DNA of 18,524 nucleotides from JTS-RE9 sp964649195 (GTDB lineage: Bacteria > Planctomycetota > Phycisphaerae > Phycisphaerales > Phycisphaeraceae). Positions within the stretch are counted from its first letter, which is position 1; every line of letters starts with the position of its first letter. The position numbers and the translations under genes are program-made. This document shows positions 1-6,701 of the stretch, one piece after another. The notes under the pieces are model-generated. The model was not told where the DNA came from, ran no database searches, and worked only from the letters and a program-made list of their open reading frames with translations. Where the stretch lies: NCBI GenBank assembly GCA_964649195.1, contig CAZYPK010000104.1, positions 1 to 18,524 on the forward strand. Reading direction: 5' to 3'.

Positions 1-1
1 T

Positions 2-853
2 CTGCACAAGACCTTCTGCATCCCCCACGGCGGCGGCGGCCCGGGCATGGGCCCGATCGGCGTGGCGGAGCATCTGGCTCCGTTCCTGCCGGGTGATCCG
101 GGGATCAATAGTTCCGAGTTCCGAGTTCCGAGTTCCGAGTTGAAAGACAAAGACCCGCAGCCCGTGCAATCCGATTCCCCAACCCGGAACCCGGAACTCG
201 GAACTCGGAACTGTTCCCCCGGCCCCGTCTCCGCAGCGCCCTACGGCAGTGCATCGATCCTGCCCATCTCGTGGGTCTATATCGCCCTCATGGGCGCCCA
301 AGGTCTCAAGGAAGCAACGCAGGTTGCGATCTTGAACGCCAACTACATGGCCAAACGTGTCGGCGAGCATTACCCCGTGCTCTTCAAGGGCAACGCCGGG
401 CTGTGCGCCCACGAGTTCATCATCGATTGCAGACAGTTCGAGCAGAGTGCGGGGATCAAGGTGGAAGACATCGCCAAGCGGCTGATGGATTATGGTTTTC
501 ATGCGCCGACGATGTCGTTCCCGGTGCCGGGCACGCTGATGATCGAGCCGACGGAGAGCGAGCCGAAGGCGGAACTCGATCGCTTCTGCGATGCGCTGAT
601 TGCGATCCGCGCCGAGATTCGCGCCATCGAACAAGGCCAGGCGGACCGCACGGACAACGTGCTCAAAAACGCTCCGCACACCGCCACCGCCATCGCCGGT
701 GATGCGTGGAATCACAAGTATTCCCGCGAGCAGGCGGCCTTCCCGGCTCCGTGGGTGCGCGAGCACAAGTTCTGGCCTTATGTCGGGCGCATCGATAATC
801 CGTGGGGTGATCGCAACCTGTTCTGCACCTGTCCGCCGGTGAATGGCGCATGA
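2..853 (+). CDS. gcvP: Glycine dehydrogenase (aminomethyl-transferring), P-protein C-terminal part
   Basis: This is the 3' end of the glycine decarboxylase gene; the start lies outside the window. The P-protein decarboxylates glycine with PLP and loads the aminomethyl group onto GcvH lipoamide, in the cytoplasm. The first in-window residues (L-H-K-T-F-C followed by the PHGGGGPGMGPIGV loop) contain the PLP-binding lysine, codon 8-10. Further family blocks are SAAPYGSASILPISW, the HAPTMSFPVPGTLMIEPTESE stretch, PYSRE-like KYSREQAAFPAPW and the terminal GDRNLFC. Between PFLPGDPG and GPVSAAP, where E. coli GcvP has about a dozen residues, there is an in-frame insert of about 34 codons made of heptamer repeats (111-212). 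Everything after it is in register, so the gene looks functional. Whether this is a full-length GcvP or a separate GcvPB subunit cannot be seen from here. Confidence 0.95.
   Translation: MHKTFCIPHGGGGPGMGPIGVAEHLAPFLPGDPGINSSEFRVPSSELKDKDPQPVQSDSPTRNPELGTRNCSPGPVSAAPYGSASILPISWVYIALMGAQGLKEATQVAILNANYMAKRVGEHYPVLFKGNAGLCAHEFIIDCRQFEQSAGIKVEDIAKRLMDYGFHAPTMSFPVPGTLMIEPTESEPKAELDRFCDALIAIRAEIRAIEQGQADRTDNVLKNAPHTATAIAGDAWNHKYSREQAAFPAPWVREHKFWPYVGRIDNPWGDRNLFCTCPPVNGA
111..212. repeat. Heptamer inverted repeat inserted in gcvP
   Basis: The left arm (111-141) is four tandem GTTCCGA units plus GTTG. The right arm (181-212) is units of ACCCGGA and ACTCGGA, roughly the reverse complement. About 40 nt separate the arms. 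The whole element is 102 nt, a multiple of three, so the reading frame of gcvP is preserved and it is read as 'SSEFRVPSSEL...PELGTRN'. A relative of the same family is at 18400-18511. Confidence 0.85.
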
Positions 854-876
854 AAGATGACGGCACGAACGTACTT

Positions 877-894
877 CGTTCGCCAAGGCGAACG
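877..894. terminator. Small hairpin between gcvP and bioA
   Basis: CGTTCGCC-AA-GGCGAACG is a perfect 8-bp inverted repeat with a 2-nt loop in the 53-nt gap after gcvP. There is no following T-run, so it is a weak terminator candidate. It may instead be a processing or attenuation hairpin. Confidence 0.3.
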
Positions 895-906
895 GCTAAT
901 TAAGTT

Positions 907-2466
907 ATGCTGAATCGCGCCATGACTGATGCCCGCGACCACCGCACCGAATCCCTTGCCGCCCTCGATCACGCGCATGTGTGGCACCCTTTCACCCCCA
1001 TGCGCCAGTGGCGACAGCGCGAGCCTTTGATCATCGAGCGCGGCGAAGGTGAATATCTCATCGACACGCGCGGCAACCGCTACATCGACGGCACAAGTTC
1101 GCTCTGGTGCAACGTGCATGGCCACCGCGTGCCGCAGATCGACCAGGCCATCCGCGATCAGCTCGACCGCATCGCCCACACCACGATGCTCGGCCTCGCC
1201 TCGGCGCCAAGCATCGAACTGGCGGCGAGGCTTTGTGAAATTTCGGATTTAGCGGCTCGGGCCGCTGTTGAAGCCGTCGGATTTCGGATTTCGGATTTGA
1301 AGACTTGCGGAACCACGCCAACCGACTCATCTGCACTCATAAATCCGAAATCCGAAATCCGAAATCCGAAATCTCTTTCTCGCGTCTTCTTCTCCGATGC
1401 CGGCGCCACCGCGCTGGAGGTCGCCTTCAAGATGGCGGTGGGTTACTGGTATCACACCGGTCAGCCGCAGCGCACGAAGTTCATCGGCTTCGAAGGCGCC
1501 TACCACGGCGACACCACCGGCTCCATGTCTGTCGGTTACAGCGAATGTTTTCACAAGCCGTTTTTCTCGATGGTCTTCCCGACAATCTTTTCACCAGTAC
1601 CATCAACAACATCGACATCATCCCCTCAAAGCCCACGCACTCCCGTGCGTGGGTGGCCCAGCGAAAGCGACCACTTCAACACAACTCAAAAAGATCACTG
1701 CCTGCAAACCCTCGATGCATTACTAACACAACACTCAGACACCATCGCCGCCATCGTGATCGAACCGGTCATGCAGGGCGCCGCCGGAATGATCTGCCAG
1801 CCGCCCGGTTTTCTGCGCGGCGTCGCCGACCTGGCCCACCAACACAACACGCTGCTCATCGCCGATGAAGTCGCCGTCGGGTTCGGGCGCACCGGCCGAA
1901 TGTTTGCATGTGAACATGAGCAGGTGCAGCCGGATATTTTGTGCCTCGCCAAAGGCGTCACCGGCGGATATCTCCCGCTGGCCGCGACGCTCTGCACCGG
2001 GGAGATCGAGCAAGCCTTCTGCGGCGAGCCCCACGAAAACAAAACCTTCTTCCACGGCCACACCTACACCGGCAACCCGCTCGCCTGCGCCGCGGCACTC
2101 GCATCGCTTGACCTCTTCGAATCGACGAACCTCATCGAGCACATTCAATCGAATGCGAAGCTGATCGCCCATCGCCTCGATGAACTGCGCGATGCAAAAA
2201 CATTCCCCCACATCCTCGACATCCGCCAGCGAGGCATCATGGTCGGCATCGAACTCGACCCTTCGCTCTGTCCCGCCCCGCCGGCCGACCTGTCGCTGGG
2301 TCATGCGGTCTGCCACCTGATGCGGCCCAAGGGTCTGATCATCCGCCCGCTGGGCAACACGCTGGCGCTGATGCCGATCCCGGCGATGACGAAGGAGACG
2401 CTGGAGAAGATGCTGGATATCGTGATTGAGACACTGCGGGAACTGCCGGGATTGAAGCTGAACTGA
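907..2466 (+). CDS. bioA: Adenosylmethionine-8-amino-7-oxononanoate aminotransferase
   Basis: This is a class III PLP aminotransferase that makes 7,8-diaminopelargonate from KAPA using SAM as amino donor, in biotin synthesis. Supporting blocks are the N-terminal HVWHPFTPMRQW, SSLWCNVHGH, YHGDTTGSMSVG, IAAIVIEPVMQGAAGM, LLIADEVAVGFGRTG, ILCLAKGVTGG (PLP lysine about K349) and HGHTYTGNPLACAAA. At 519 aa it is roughly 90 residues longer than typical BioA. Two inserts explain this: a GGATTTC-type inverted repeat (residues about 111-156) and a REP palindrome with a low-complexity flank (about 230-260). Both fall between conserved blocks and keep frame. The start at 907 has no clear Shine-Dalgarno; ATG 922 is an alternative. 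The gene begins 53 nt after gcvP. No other biotin genes are in the window. Confidence 0.93.
   Translation: MLNRAMTDARDHRTESLAALDHAHVWHPFTPMRQWRQREPLIIERGEGEYLIDTRGNRYIDGTSSLWCNVHGHRVPQIDQAIRDQLDRIAHTTMLGLASAPSIELAARLCEISDLAARAAVEAVGFRISDLKTCGTTPTDSSALINPKSEIRNPKSLSRVFFSDAGATALEVAFKMAVGYWYHTGQPQRTKFIGFEGAYHGDTTGSMSVGYSECFHKPFFSMVFPTIFSPVPSTTSTSSPQSPRTPVRGWPSESDHFNTTQKDHCLQTLDALLTQHSDTIAAIVIEPVMQGAAGMICQPPGFLRGVADLAHQHNTLLIADEVAVGFGRTGRMFACEHEQVQPDILCLAKGVTGGYLPLAATLCTGEIEQAFCGEPHENKTFFHGHTYTGNPLACAAALASLDLFESTNLIEHIQSNAKLIAHRLDELRDAKTFPHILDIRQRGIMVGIELDPSLCPAPPADLSLGHAVCHLMRPKGLIIRPLGNTLALMPIPAMTKETLEKMLDIVIETLRELPGLKLN
1239..1373. repeat. GGATTTC heptamer inverted repeat inside bioA
   Basis: The left part has ATTTCGG units at 1239-1250 and three in tandem at about 1279-1299, with a small AGCGGC/GCCGCT hairpin at 1251-1266 between them. 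The right arm (1341-1373) is four tandem AAATCCG units. The arms are reverse complements. The element spans about 135 nt (45 codons) and is translated as 'FRISDLK...NPKSEIRNPKS', interrupting BioA between ELAARLCE and RVFFSDAG without breaking the frame. Confidence 0.85.
1628..1654 (+). repeat. REP palindrome in bioA
   Basis: AAAGCCCACGCAC-TCCC-GTGCGTGGGT has a perfect 9-bp stem (1632-1640 with 1645-1653) and a TCCC loop. It belongs to the same family as the palindromes at 3378, 5686, 6141, 6304, 6372, 12869 and 12919. It is read in frame as QSPRTPVRG within BioA. Confidence 0.85.
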
Positions 2467-2803
2467 TGCCCCCAAGAGTCCCCCGGGGGGCAAGCCGTCG
2501 GAGTATCAGCCATCTCTTTGATCATATTCAGGTCCATAATTCATACCCCGACGGCTCGGCAGACCTCGCCATCGGGCTTGGGCACCGTCATTTTCCACCT
2601 GCCAATTCGACACCGCAATCGGCAGGTGTCACCATTTCGTGGCAGACACCGCACCCGTCCCGCGCCAGAGCCGTCACCCAGATCAAAATCGTAACCACAT
2701 ATTTCAGCATGACTTGCATTCGATTCTTCGCCGTCTCTCTCTCTTTCTTCCCGGCACCCCATTTGCCTCCTGACAGGCGGAGCCCCCCGGAACCACTCCG
2801 CCC
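2467..2803. other. Gene-poor spacer bioA to receiver-like gene
   Basis: There is no convincing gene in this 337-nt gap. Just after bioA there is a loose C-run/G-run pairing (2467-2489) that could act as a weak terminator. On the - strand, 2719 to 2588 could encode a 43-aa peptide with a hydrophobic N-terminus (KYVVTILIWVTALA) followed by four cysteines including CGVCHE. It lacks a clear ribosome binding site, so I do not call it a gene. No promoter stands out for the next gene. Confidence 0.4.
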
Positions 2804-3358
2804 ATGCGTCATATCAGGCACCATCCCGATCCGCTCACCCACGGCTCCACCGGCCGGGCGCGGTTCAATATGCTCCTGACCGAAGACCGCTGGCATGGCC
2901 CCGACCACTGGTCGCGCCAGTTGCCCCGGCTGATGGAGCCGATGGGGGTCGTTTCGTATAAGGTTCGTTGCGGGGAGGAAGCTGTGGAACTGGCGCAGCA
3001 GGTGCCGATTCATGCCGCGGTGATCGATCTGGCCACGCCTCGCCTCGCCCGATCCGCACCGCCCGTGATGGACGAGCAGGATGAAGCGCATCAGGATGAT
3101 GATTCATCAGACGCCGCCGGCTCGCAGGTGCCGGGCGGTCTGTGGCTGCTCGAACTGTTTCGTCGAATGCCCAATCATCCGCCGGTGGTGATCGTTCGCA
3201 GTCGCTCGATCACCGCCCGGGATGTGAATCGCTTGCTGCATGATGCCTTGCGGCTGGGCGCCTTCACGGTGATGGAGAACCCGGGCCTCGAACAACTGCT
3301 TCTCGTTTTCCGCCGCATGCTCGATCGACTTTACCGTGGCCAATGGCCTGAACTATAA
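2804..3358 (+). CDS. Degenerate response-regulator receiver protein
   Basis: The protein is 184 aa and resembles a stand-alone CheY-like receiver. Residues 21-28 (FNMLLTED) fit the first strand with its acidic pair. AAVIDLATP (71-79) fits the strand carrying the phospho-acceptor aspartate, D75. GGLWLLELFRRMP (111-123) fits the following helix, VVIVRSRS the fourth strand and GAFTVMENP (152-160) the fifth. Two deviations stand out: the conserved lysine before the last proline is replaced (ENP rather than KP), and a 30-residue acidic insert (DEQDEAHQDDDSSD) interrupts the loop after D75. It may therefore be a pseudo-receiver that signals without phosphorylation. No output domain or partner kinase is present nearby. 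ATG 2804 was chosen as the longest start; ATG 2870 (residue 23) would leave the domain intact. Confidence 0.6.
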   Translation: MRHIRHHPDPLTHGSTGRARFNMLLTEDRWHGPDHWSRQLPRLMEPMGVVSYKVRCGEEAVELAQQVPIHAAVIDLATPRLARSAPPVMDEQDEAHQDDDSSDAAGSQVPGGLWLLELFRRMPNHPPVVIVRSRSITARDVNRLLHDALRLGAFTVMENPGLEQLLLVFRRMLDRLYRGQWPEL

Positions 3359-3377
3359 GAAACAACTGTCACCAGCC

Positions 3378-3404
3378 AAAGCCCGCCCACTCCCGTGGGT
3401 GGGT
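3378..3404 (+). repeat. REP palindrome upstream of groES
   Basis: AAAGCCCGCCCAC-TCCC-GTGGGTGGGT has a 9-bp stem with one G-T pair and the same TCCC loop as the bioA copy. It lies in the 98-nt gap before groES and may end transcription of the upstream gene. Confidence 0.8.
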
Positions 3405-3456
3405 TCTCCTCAACCTTTAACCCGCCGTCACCGGCAACATCCAAGGAGTCCTCGAT

Positions 3457-3783
3457 ATGGCAACAGCCACCGCACCCGCCCCCAAGAAGTCCAGCACCAA
3501 GATTCGTCCCCTCGGCGACAAGATCCTCGTCAAGCGCGTCGAAGCCGAAGGCAAGACCAAGTCCGGCCTCTACCTCCCCGAAACCGCCAAGGAAAAACCG
3601 CAGGAAGCCACCGTCATCGCCGTCGGCGACGGCAAGGTGCTCGACTCGGGCGAACGCGCTCCCTTCCAGGTCAAGAAAGGCGACAAAATCCTTCTGGGCA
3701 AATGGGGCGGCACCGAAATCAAAATCGATGACGAAACCCTCCTCATCGTCACCGAAGACGACATCCTCGCGGTGATTGAATAA
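3457..3783 (+). CDS. groES: Co-chaperonin GroES (Cpn10)
   Basis: This is a 108-aa Cpn10. It forms the heptameric lid that closes the GroEL folding chamber in the cytoplasm. Family signatures are IRPLGDKILVKRVE near the N-terminus, the mobile loop KTKSGLYLPETAKEKP, VIAVGDGKV, VKKGDKILLGKWGGTEIKID and the C-terminal EDDILAVIE. An N-terminal extension of about 14 residues (ATATAPAPKKSSTK) precedes the domain and makes the protein slightly longer than the usual 95-100 aa. The start is supported by AAGGAG about 9 nt upstream. It is followed by groEL after a 227-nt repeat-filled spacer. I see no CIRCE element (TTAGCACTC-N9-GAGTGCTAA) upstream, so HrcA control is not evident. Confidence 0.96.
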   Translation: MATATAPAPKKSSTKIRPLGDKILVKRVEAEGKTKSGLYLPETAKEKPQEATVIAVGDGKVLDSGERAPFQVKKGDKILLGKWGGTEIKIDDETLLIVTEDDILAVIE

Positions 3784-3971
3784 GTCAAAGCTCCAAAAGA
3801 CAAAATACAAATCACAAACAAAGGGAACCTAATCGAGCCAATGAATCGAAATAAACAAACAAAACAACATTGCCATGCAATGTTTCATTGAATGTTTATT
3901 TTCCTTTTCGTCTTGATTTTTCTCCGCTTTGGAGCTTGTTTGGAATTTGAAATTTGTGATTTGAGATTTCC
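3784..3971. repeat. A/T-rich inverted repeat in groES-groEL spacer
   Basis: The left arm (about 3784-3820) has AGCTCCAAAAGACAAAATAC and AATCACAAAC. The right arm (about 3903-3970) has TTTGGAGCTTGTTTGG, then AATTTGTGATTTG and AGATTT. The arms are imperfect reverse complements around an A-rich middle. The base composition differs sharply from the GC-rich chaperonin genes. The same family recurs at 14322-14461. Confidence 0.75.
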
Positions 3972-4010
3972 TTCTCCCCCCACCAACAAACAAACAAAGG
4001 ACTCACTCAT

Positions 4011-5645
4011 ATGGCAGCCAAAACCATCAAGTTCGACCAGGAAGCGCGTGAAGCGATCCGCCGCGGCGTGGCGAAACTCGCCAAAGCCGTCAAAGTCACC
4101 CTCGGCCCCTCCGGCCGCGTCGTCATCCTCGAAAAATCGTTCGGCTCACCCACCGTCACCAAGGACGGCGTCACCGTCGCCAACGAAGTCGAAATCGATG
4201 ATCCCATCGAAAACATCGGCGCCCAAATGGTCAAGGAAGTCGCCTCCAAAGCCTCCAAGGACGCAGGCGACGGCACCACCACCGCCACCGTTTACGCCGA
4301 GGCCATCTTCACCGAAGGCCTCAAGAACGTCACCAGCGGCGCCAACTCCAACCAGATCAAGCGCGGCATCGACAAGGCCGTCGAAGCCATCGTCGCCGAA
4401 CTCCACAAAGTCAGCAAAAAAGTTGACTCCAACAAGGAAATCGCCCAGGTCGGCACCTGTGCCGCCAACAACGATCCCGACATCGGCAAGATCATCGCCG
4501 AGGCCATGGAAAAGGTCGGCAAGGACGGCGTCATCACCGTCGAAGAAGGCAAATCCCTCGAAACACGCGTCGAACTCGTCGAAGGCATGCAGTTCGACAA
4601 GGGCTACCTCAGCCCGCACTTCGTCACTGATGCCGCCAAGATGGAAGTCGTGCTCGAAGATGCTTACGTCTTCGTGTATGAAAAGAAACTCTCCTCCGTC
4701 AAGGACATCATCACCCTGCTCAACCAGGTCGCCGAGTCCGGCAAGGCCCTGCTCATCATCTGCGAAGACGTCGAAGGCGAAGCCCTCGCGGCCCTCGTCA
4801 TCAACCGTCTGCGCGGCGTGCTCAAGGTCGCCGCGGTCAAGGCCCCGGGCTTCGGCGATCGCCGCAAGGCCATGATGGAAGACATCGCCACCCTCACCGG
4901 CGGCCGCGCGGTCATGGAAGAGCTGGGCATCGACCTCGAAAAGCTCACCCTCGCCGAGCTGGGCACCGCCAAGAAGATCGTCATCACCAAGGATGCCACG
5001 ACCATCATCGAAGGCGGCGGCTCCACCAAGGAAATCAAGGGCCGCATCGAGGCCATCAAGTCCGAGATGGAACGCACCACCAGTGACTACGACACCGAAA
5101 AGCTCCAGGAACGCCTGGCCAAGCTCTCCGGCGGCGTCGCCCAGATTCAGGTCGGCGCTGCCACCGAATCCGAGATGAAAGAGAAGAAGGCTCGCGTCGA
5201 AGATGCGATGCACGCCTGCCGCGCCGCGGTGGAAGAAGGCATCCTCCCCGGCGGCGGCTCCGCTGTCGTCCGTGCCCGCCGCGTCCTCGAAAAACTCAAG
5301 AAGGACCTCAACGGCGATGAGCGCCTGGGTGTGGACATCATCCACCGCGCCCTCCGCGCCCCGATCGTCCAGATCGCCGCCAACTGCGGCCTCGACGGCT
5401 CCGTCGTCGCCACCAACGTCGAAAACAAGAACGAAGCCTCCTACGGCTACAACGCCCTCACCGGCGAATACGGTGACCTCATCAAAATGGGCGTCATCGT
5501 CCCAACCAAAGTCGAACGCGTCGCCCTCCAGAACGCCGCCTCCATCGCCGGCCTGCTGCTCACCACCGACGCCGTGGTGACCGAGATCAAGGAAAAGAAG
5601 AAGGGCGGCGGCGGGGCGCCCGACATGGACGGGATGGATTATTGA
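4011..5645 (+). CDS. groEL: Chaperonin GroEL (Cpn60)
   Basis: This is a full-length 544-aa Cpn60, the ATP-driven double-ring folding chamber that works with GroES. Visible signatures are VTLGPSGRVVILEKSFGSPTVTKDGV, the nucleotide-site block DGTTTATV (residues 87-94), AVKAPGFGDRRKAMMEDIA, AAVEEGILPGGGSAVVRA and the C-terminal VVTEIKEKKKGGGG. The tail ends in APDMDGMDY rather than a GGM repeat. The start ATG 4011 follows AAAGGA at about 10 nt. It is the second gene of the groES-groEL pair. A REP palindrome 41 nt past the stop is followed by TTTTCCTTT and could act as its terminator. There are no inserts, in contrast to gcvP and bioA. Confidence 0.97.
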   Translation: MAAKTIKFDQEAREAIRRGVAKLAKAVKVTLGPSGRVVILEKSFGSPTVTKDGVTVANEVEIDDPIENIGAQMVKEVASKASKDAGDGTTTATVYAEAIFTEGLKNVTSGANSNQIKRGIDKAVEAIVAELHKVSKKVDSNKEIAQVGTCAANNDPDIGKIIAEAMEKVGKDGVITVEEGKSLETRVELVEGMQFDKGYLSPHFVTDAAKMEVVLEDAYVFVYEKKLSSVKDIITLLNQVAESGKALLIICEDVEGEALAALVINRLRGVLKVAAVKAPGFGDRRKAMMEDIATLTGGRAVMEELGIDLEKLTLAELGTAKKIVITKDATTIIEGGGSTKEIKGRIEAIKSEMERTTSDYDTEKLQERLAKLSGGVAQIQVGAATESEMKEKKARVEDAMHACRAAVEEGILPGGGSAVVRARRVLEKLKKDLNGDERLGVDIIHRALRAPIVQIAANCGLDGSVVATNVENKNEASYGYNALTGEYGDLIKMGVIVPTKVERVALQNAASIAGLLLTTDAVVTEIKEKKKGGGGAPDMDGMDY

Positions 5646-5685
5646 TCCATCGATTCCATCTGATCCATCTGAAAACCACCCCACC

Positions 5686-5714
5686 AAAGCCCACGCACTC
5701 CCGTGCGTGGGTTT
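5686..5714 (+). repeat. REP palindrome / probable groEL terminator
   Basis: AAAGCCCACGCAC-TCCC-GTGCGTGGG has a perfect 9-bp stem and is identical in its core to the copy in bioA. It is followed directly by TTTTCCTTT, so on the + strand it has the shape of an intrinsic terminator for groEL. Confidence 0.8.
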
Positions 5715-5798
5715 TCCTTTGCCAAAATTCCCAAAAAATAATCCCGATTTCCGCCACCCGCTATTGCAATCTCCATACCCTTACATTAACCTATCAAC

Positions 5799-6641
5799 AT
5801 GCCCTTTCCCTGGCGCAACTGGTACCACTGCATGGCCTCCACCTTCGGCCACTGGCTCCCCGGCGACCCGCAGGGTTTCCGCACCCGCCACCACCGCGAA
5901 CACATTGAGGGCGACTACAAAAACCCGCCCCCGCCGGGCAAGCACGACGGCCGCCTCGCCCATTCCAGACGCATCATGAAGCGTCCGCCGGTGCTGCTGC
6001 CTCCCGAGGCGCGGCTCGAAGCCTGCAAACGCCTGGTCGAAGCGCTCCATCACTATGACGTCCAGGTCATCGACCTCTGCATGACCGCCACGCACTTCCA
6101 TGTGCTCGCGCGATTCTCCTCCTTTGATGAATCACTCCCAAACCCACCCACGGGAGTGGGTGGGCTTTCAGTTTCTGATGACCACACAATCATCGTTCCC
6201 GAAGTCGACTGGAACATCCTCAAACAACAGATCGAATCCGCCCCCGGCTACTTCACCGACGATGATGGTGATGCAGAACCCGAACCGGATAATTCAACAC
6301 TCCAAAGCCCACCCACTCCCGTGGGTGGGTCCCCCGGATCCCCCGGGGCCCCCGCTCTCACCCAAAACCAAAACCCACCCACCGGAGTGGGTGGGCTTTC
6401 CCCCGAACACCACAGAAAAGACGGCCTCGATCCGCGCCCGCGCTACCTCATCGGAAAAGCCAAAAGCTGGTGCTCGCGCCAGGTCAAAACCGCCGGCCTC
6501 ATGACCTGCCAAGGCGGCCTTTTCGCCAAACGCGGCAAGATCGTCCCCGTCGCCGACCGCCGCCACCAGATACAGATCGCCCGCTACATCCGCAAACATG
6601 TGCGGGAAGGCGGCGTGGTGCATTCTTTGATAGGGACTTGA
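5799..6641 (+). CDS. REP-associated tyrosine transposase (RAYT, IS200/IS605-like Y1)
   Basis: This is a 280-aa HUH-type single-strand transposase of the kind that mobilises REP palindromes. The N-terminus GHWLPGDPQGFRTRHHREH and DYKNPPPPG match the planctomycete-style Y1_Tnp relatives. HFH at residues 99-101 is the HUH metal motif. RYIRKHVREGG holds the candidate catalytic tyrosine Y263. Between these, residues about 115-200 are an acidic, low-complexity stretch that contains three REP palindromes of the family scattered through this window, all in frame (read as NPPTGVGGLS or SPPTPVGGS). Without this insert the length is typical of RAYTs. No terminal IS ends are visible. The REPs nearby are probably its substrates. 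Its activity is uncertain because of the insert. The start has only a weak ribosome site. Confidence 0.85.
   Translation: MPFPWRNWYHCMASTFGHWLPGDPQGFRTRHHREHIEGDYKNPPPPGKHDGRLAHSRRIMKRPPVLLPPEARLEACKRLVEALHHYDVQVIDLCMTATHFHVLARFSSFDESLPNPPTGVGGLSVSDDHTIIVPEVDWNILKQQIESAPGYFTDDDGDAEPEPDNSTLQSPPTPVGGSPGSPGAPALTQNQNPPTGVGGLSPEHHRKDGLDPRPRYLIGKAKSWCSRQVKTAGLMTCQGGLFAKRGKIVPVADRRHQIQIARYIRKHVREGGVVHSLIGT
6141..6168 (-). repeat. REP palindrome 1 inside RAYT gene
   Basis: AACCCACCCAC-GGGA-GTGGGTGGGCTTT is the family palindrome in reverse orientation, with a perfect 9-bp stem. It is read in frame as NPPTGVGGL. Confidence 0.85.
6304..6330 (+). repeat. REP palindrome 2 inside RAYT gene
   Basis: AAAGCCCACCCAC-TCCC-GTGGGTGGGT is in forward orientation with a perfect 9-bp stem. 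It is read in frame as QSPPTPVGG. Confidence 0.85.
6372..6399 (-). repeat. REP palindrome 3 inside RAYT gene
   Basis: AACCCACCCAC-CGGA-GTGGGTGGGCTTT is in reverse orientation. The stem is intact and the loop is CGGA instead of GGGA. It forms an inverted pair with the copy at 6304. Confidence 0.85.
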
Positions 6642-6654
6642 CACAAACTTTTTC

Positions 6655-6682
6655 AGCCGGACAGTGGAAGCACTGTCCGGCT
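6655..6682. terminator. Strong hairpin after RAYT gene
   Basis: AGCCGGACAGTG-GAAG-CACTGTCCGGCT is a perfect 12-bp stem with a 4-nt loop, 14 nt past the RAYT stop and 20 nt before the next start. The downstream bases (ATCTTGTT) are only moderately T-rich. It could be the RAYT terminator, a transposition end, or a 5' hairpin of the next gene's message. A TTGACA (6638-6643) lies just upstream. Confidence 0.6.
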
Positions 6683-6701
6683 ATCTTGTTACCATGATTC
6701 C

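Noticed and set aside
111..212. Possible CRISPR array from tandem short repeats
   Set aside because: Units are 7 nt, arranged in inverted arms without unique spacers; not a CRISPR.
1735..2493. 252-aa frame antisense to bioA
   Set aside because: Shadow of a well-supported aminotransferase; no family signature.
2588..2719. 43-aa - strand peptide with hydrophobic start and four cysteines
   Set aside because: Suggestive but too short, without a clear ribosome site or recognisable relatives; noted only in the spacer entry.
3359..3456. CIRCE heat-shock operator before groES
   Set aside because: No TTAGCACTC-N9-GAGTGCTAA; the only inverted repeat there is a REP palindrome.
3892..4875. 327-aa frame overlapping groEL on the same strand
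   Set aside because: The first part translates the A/T-rich repeat and the rest is a Ser/Pro/Lys-rich shadow of groEL.
4146..5687. Long 513-aa open frame antisense to groEL
   Set aside because: It is a codon-bias shadow of groEL in GC-rich DNA; low-complexity Gly/Asp-rich protein without domains.
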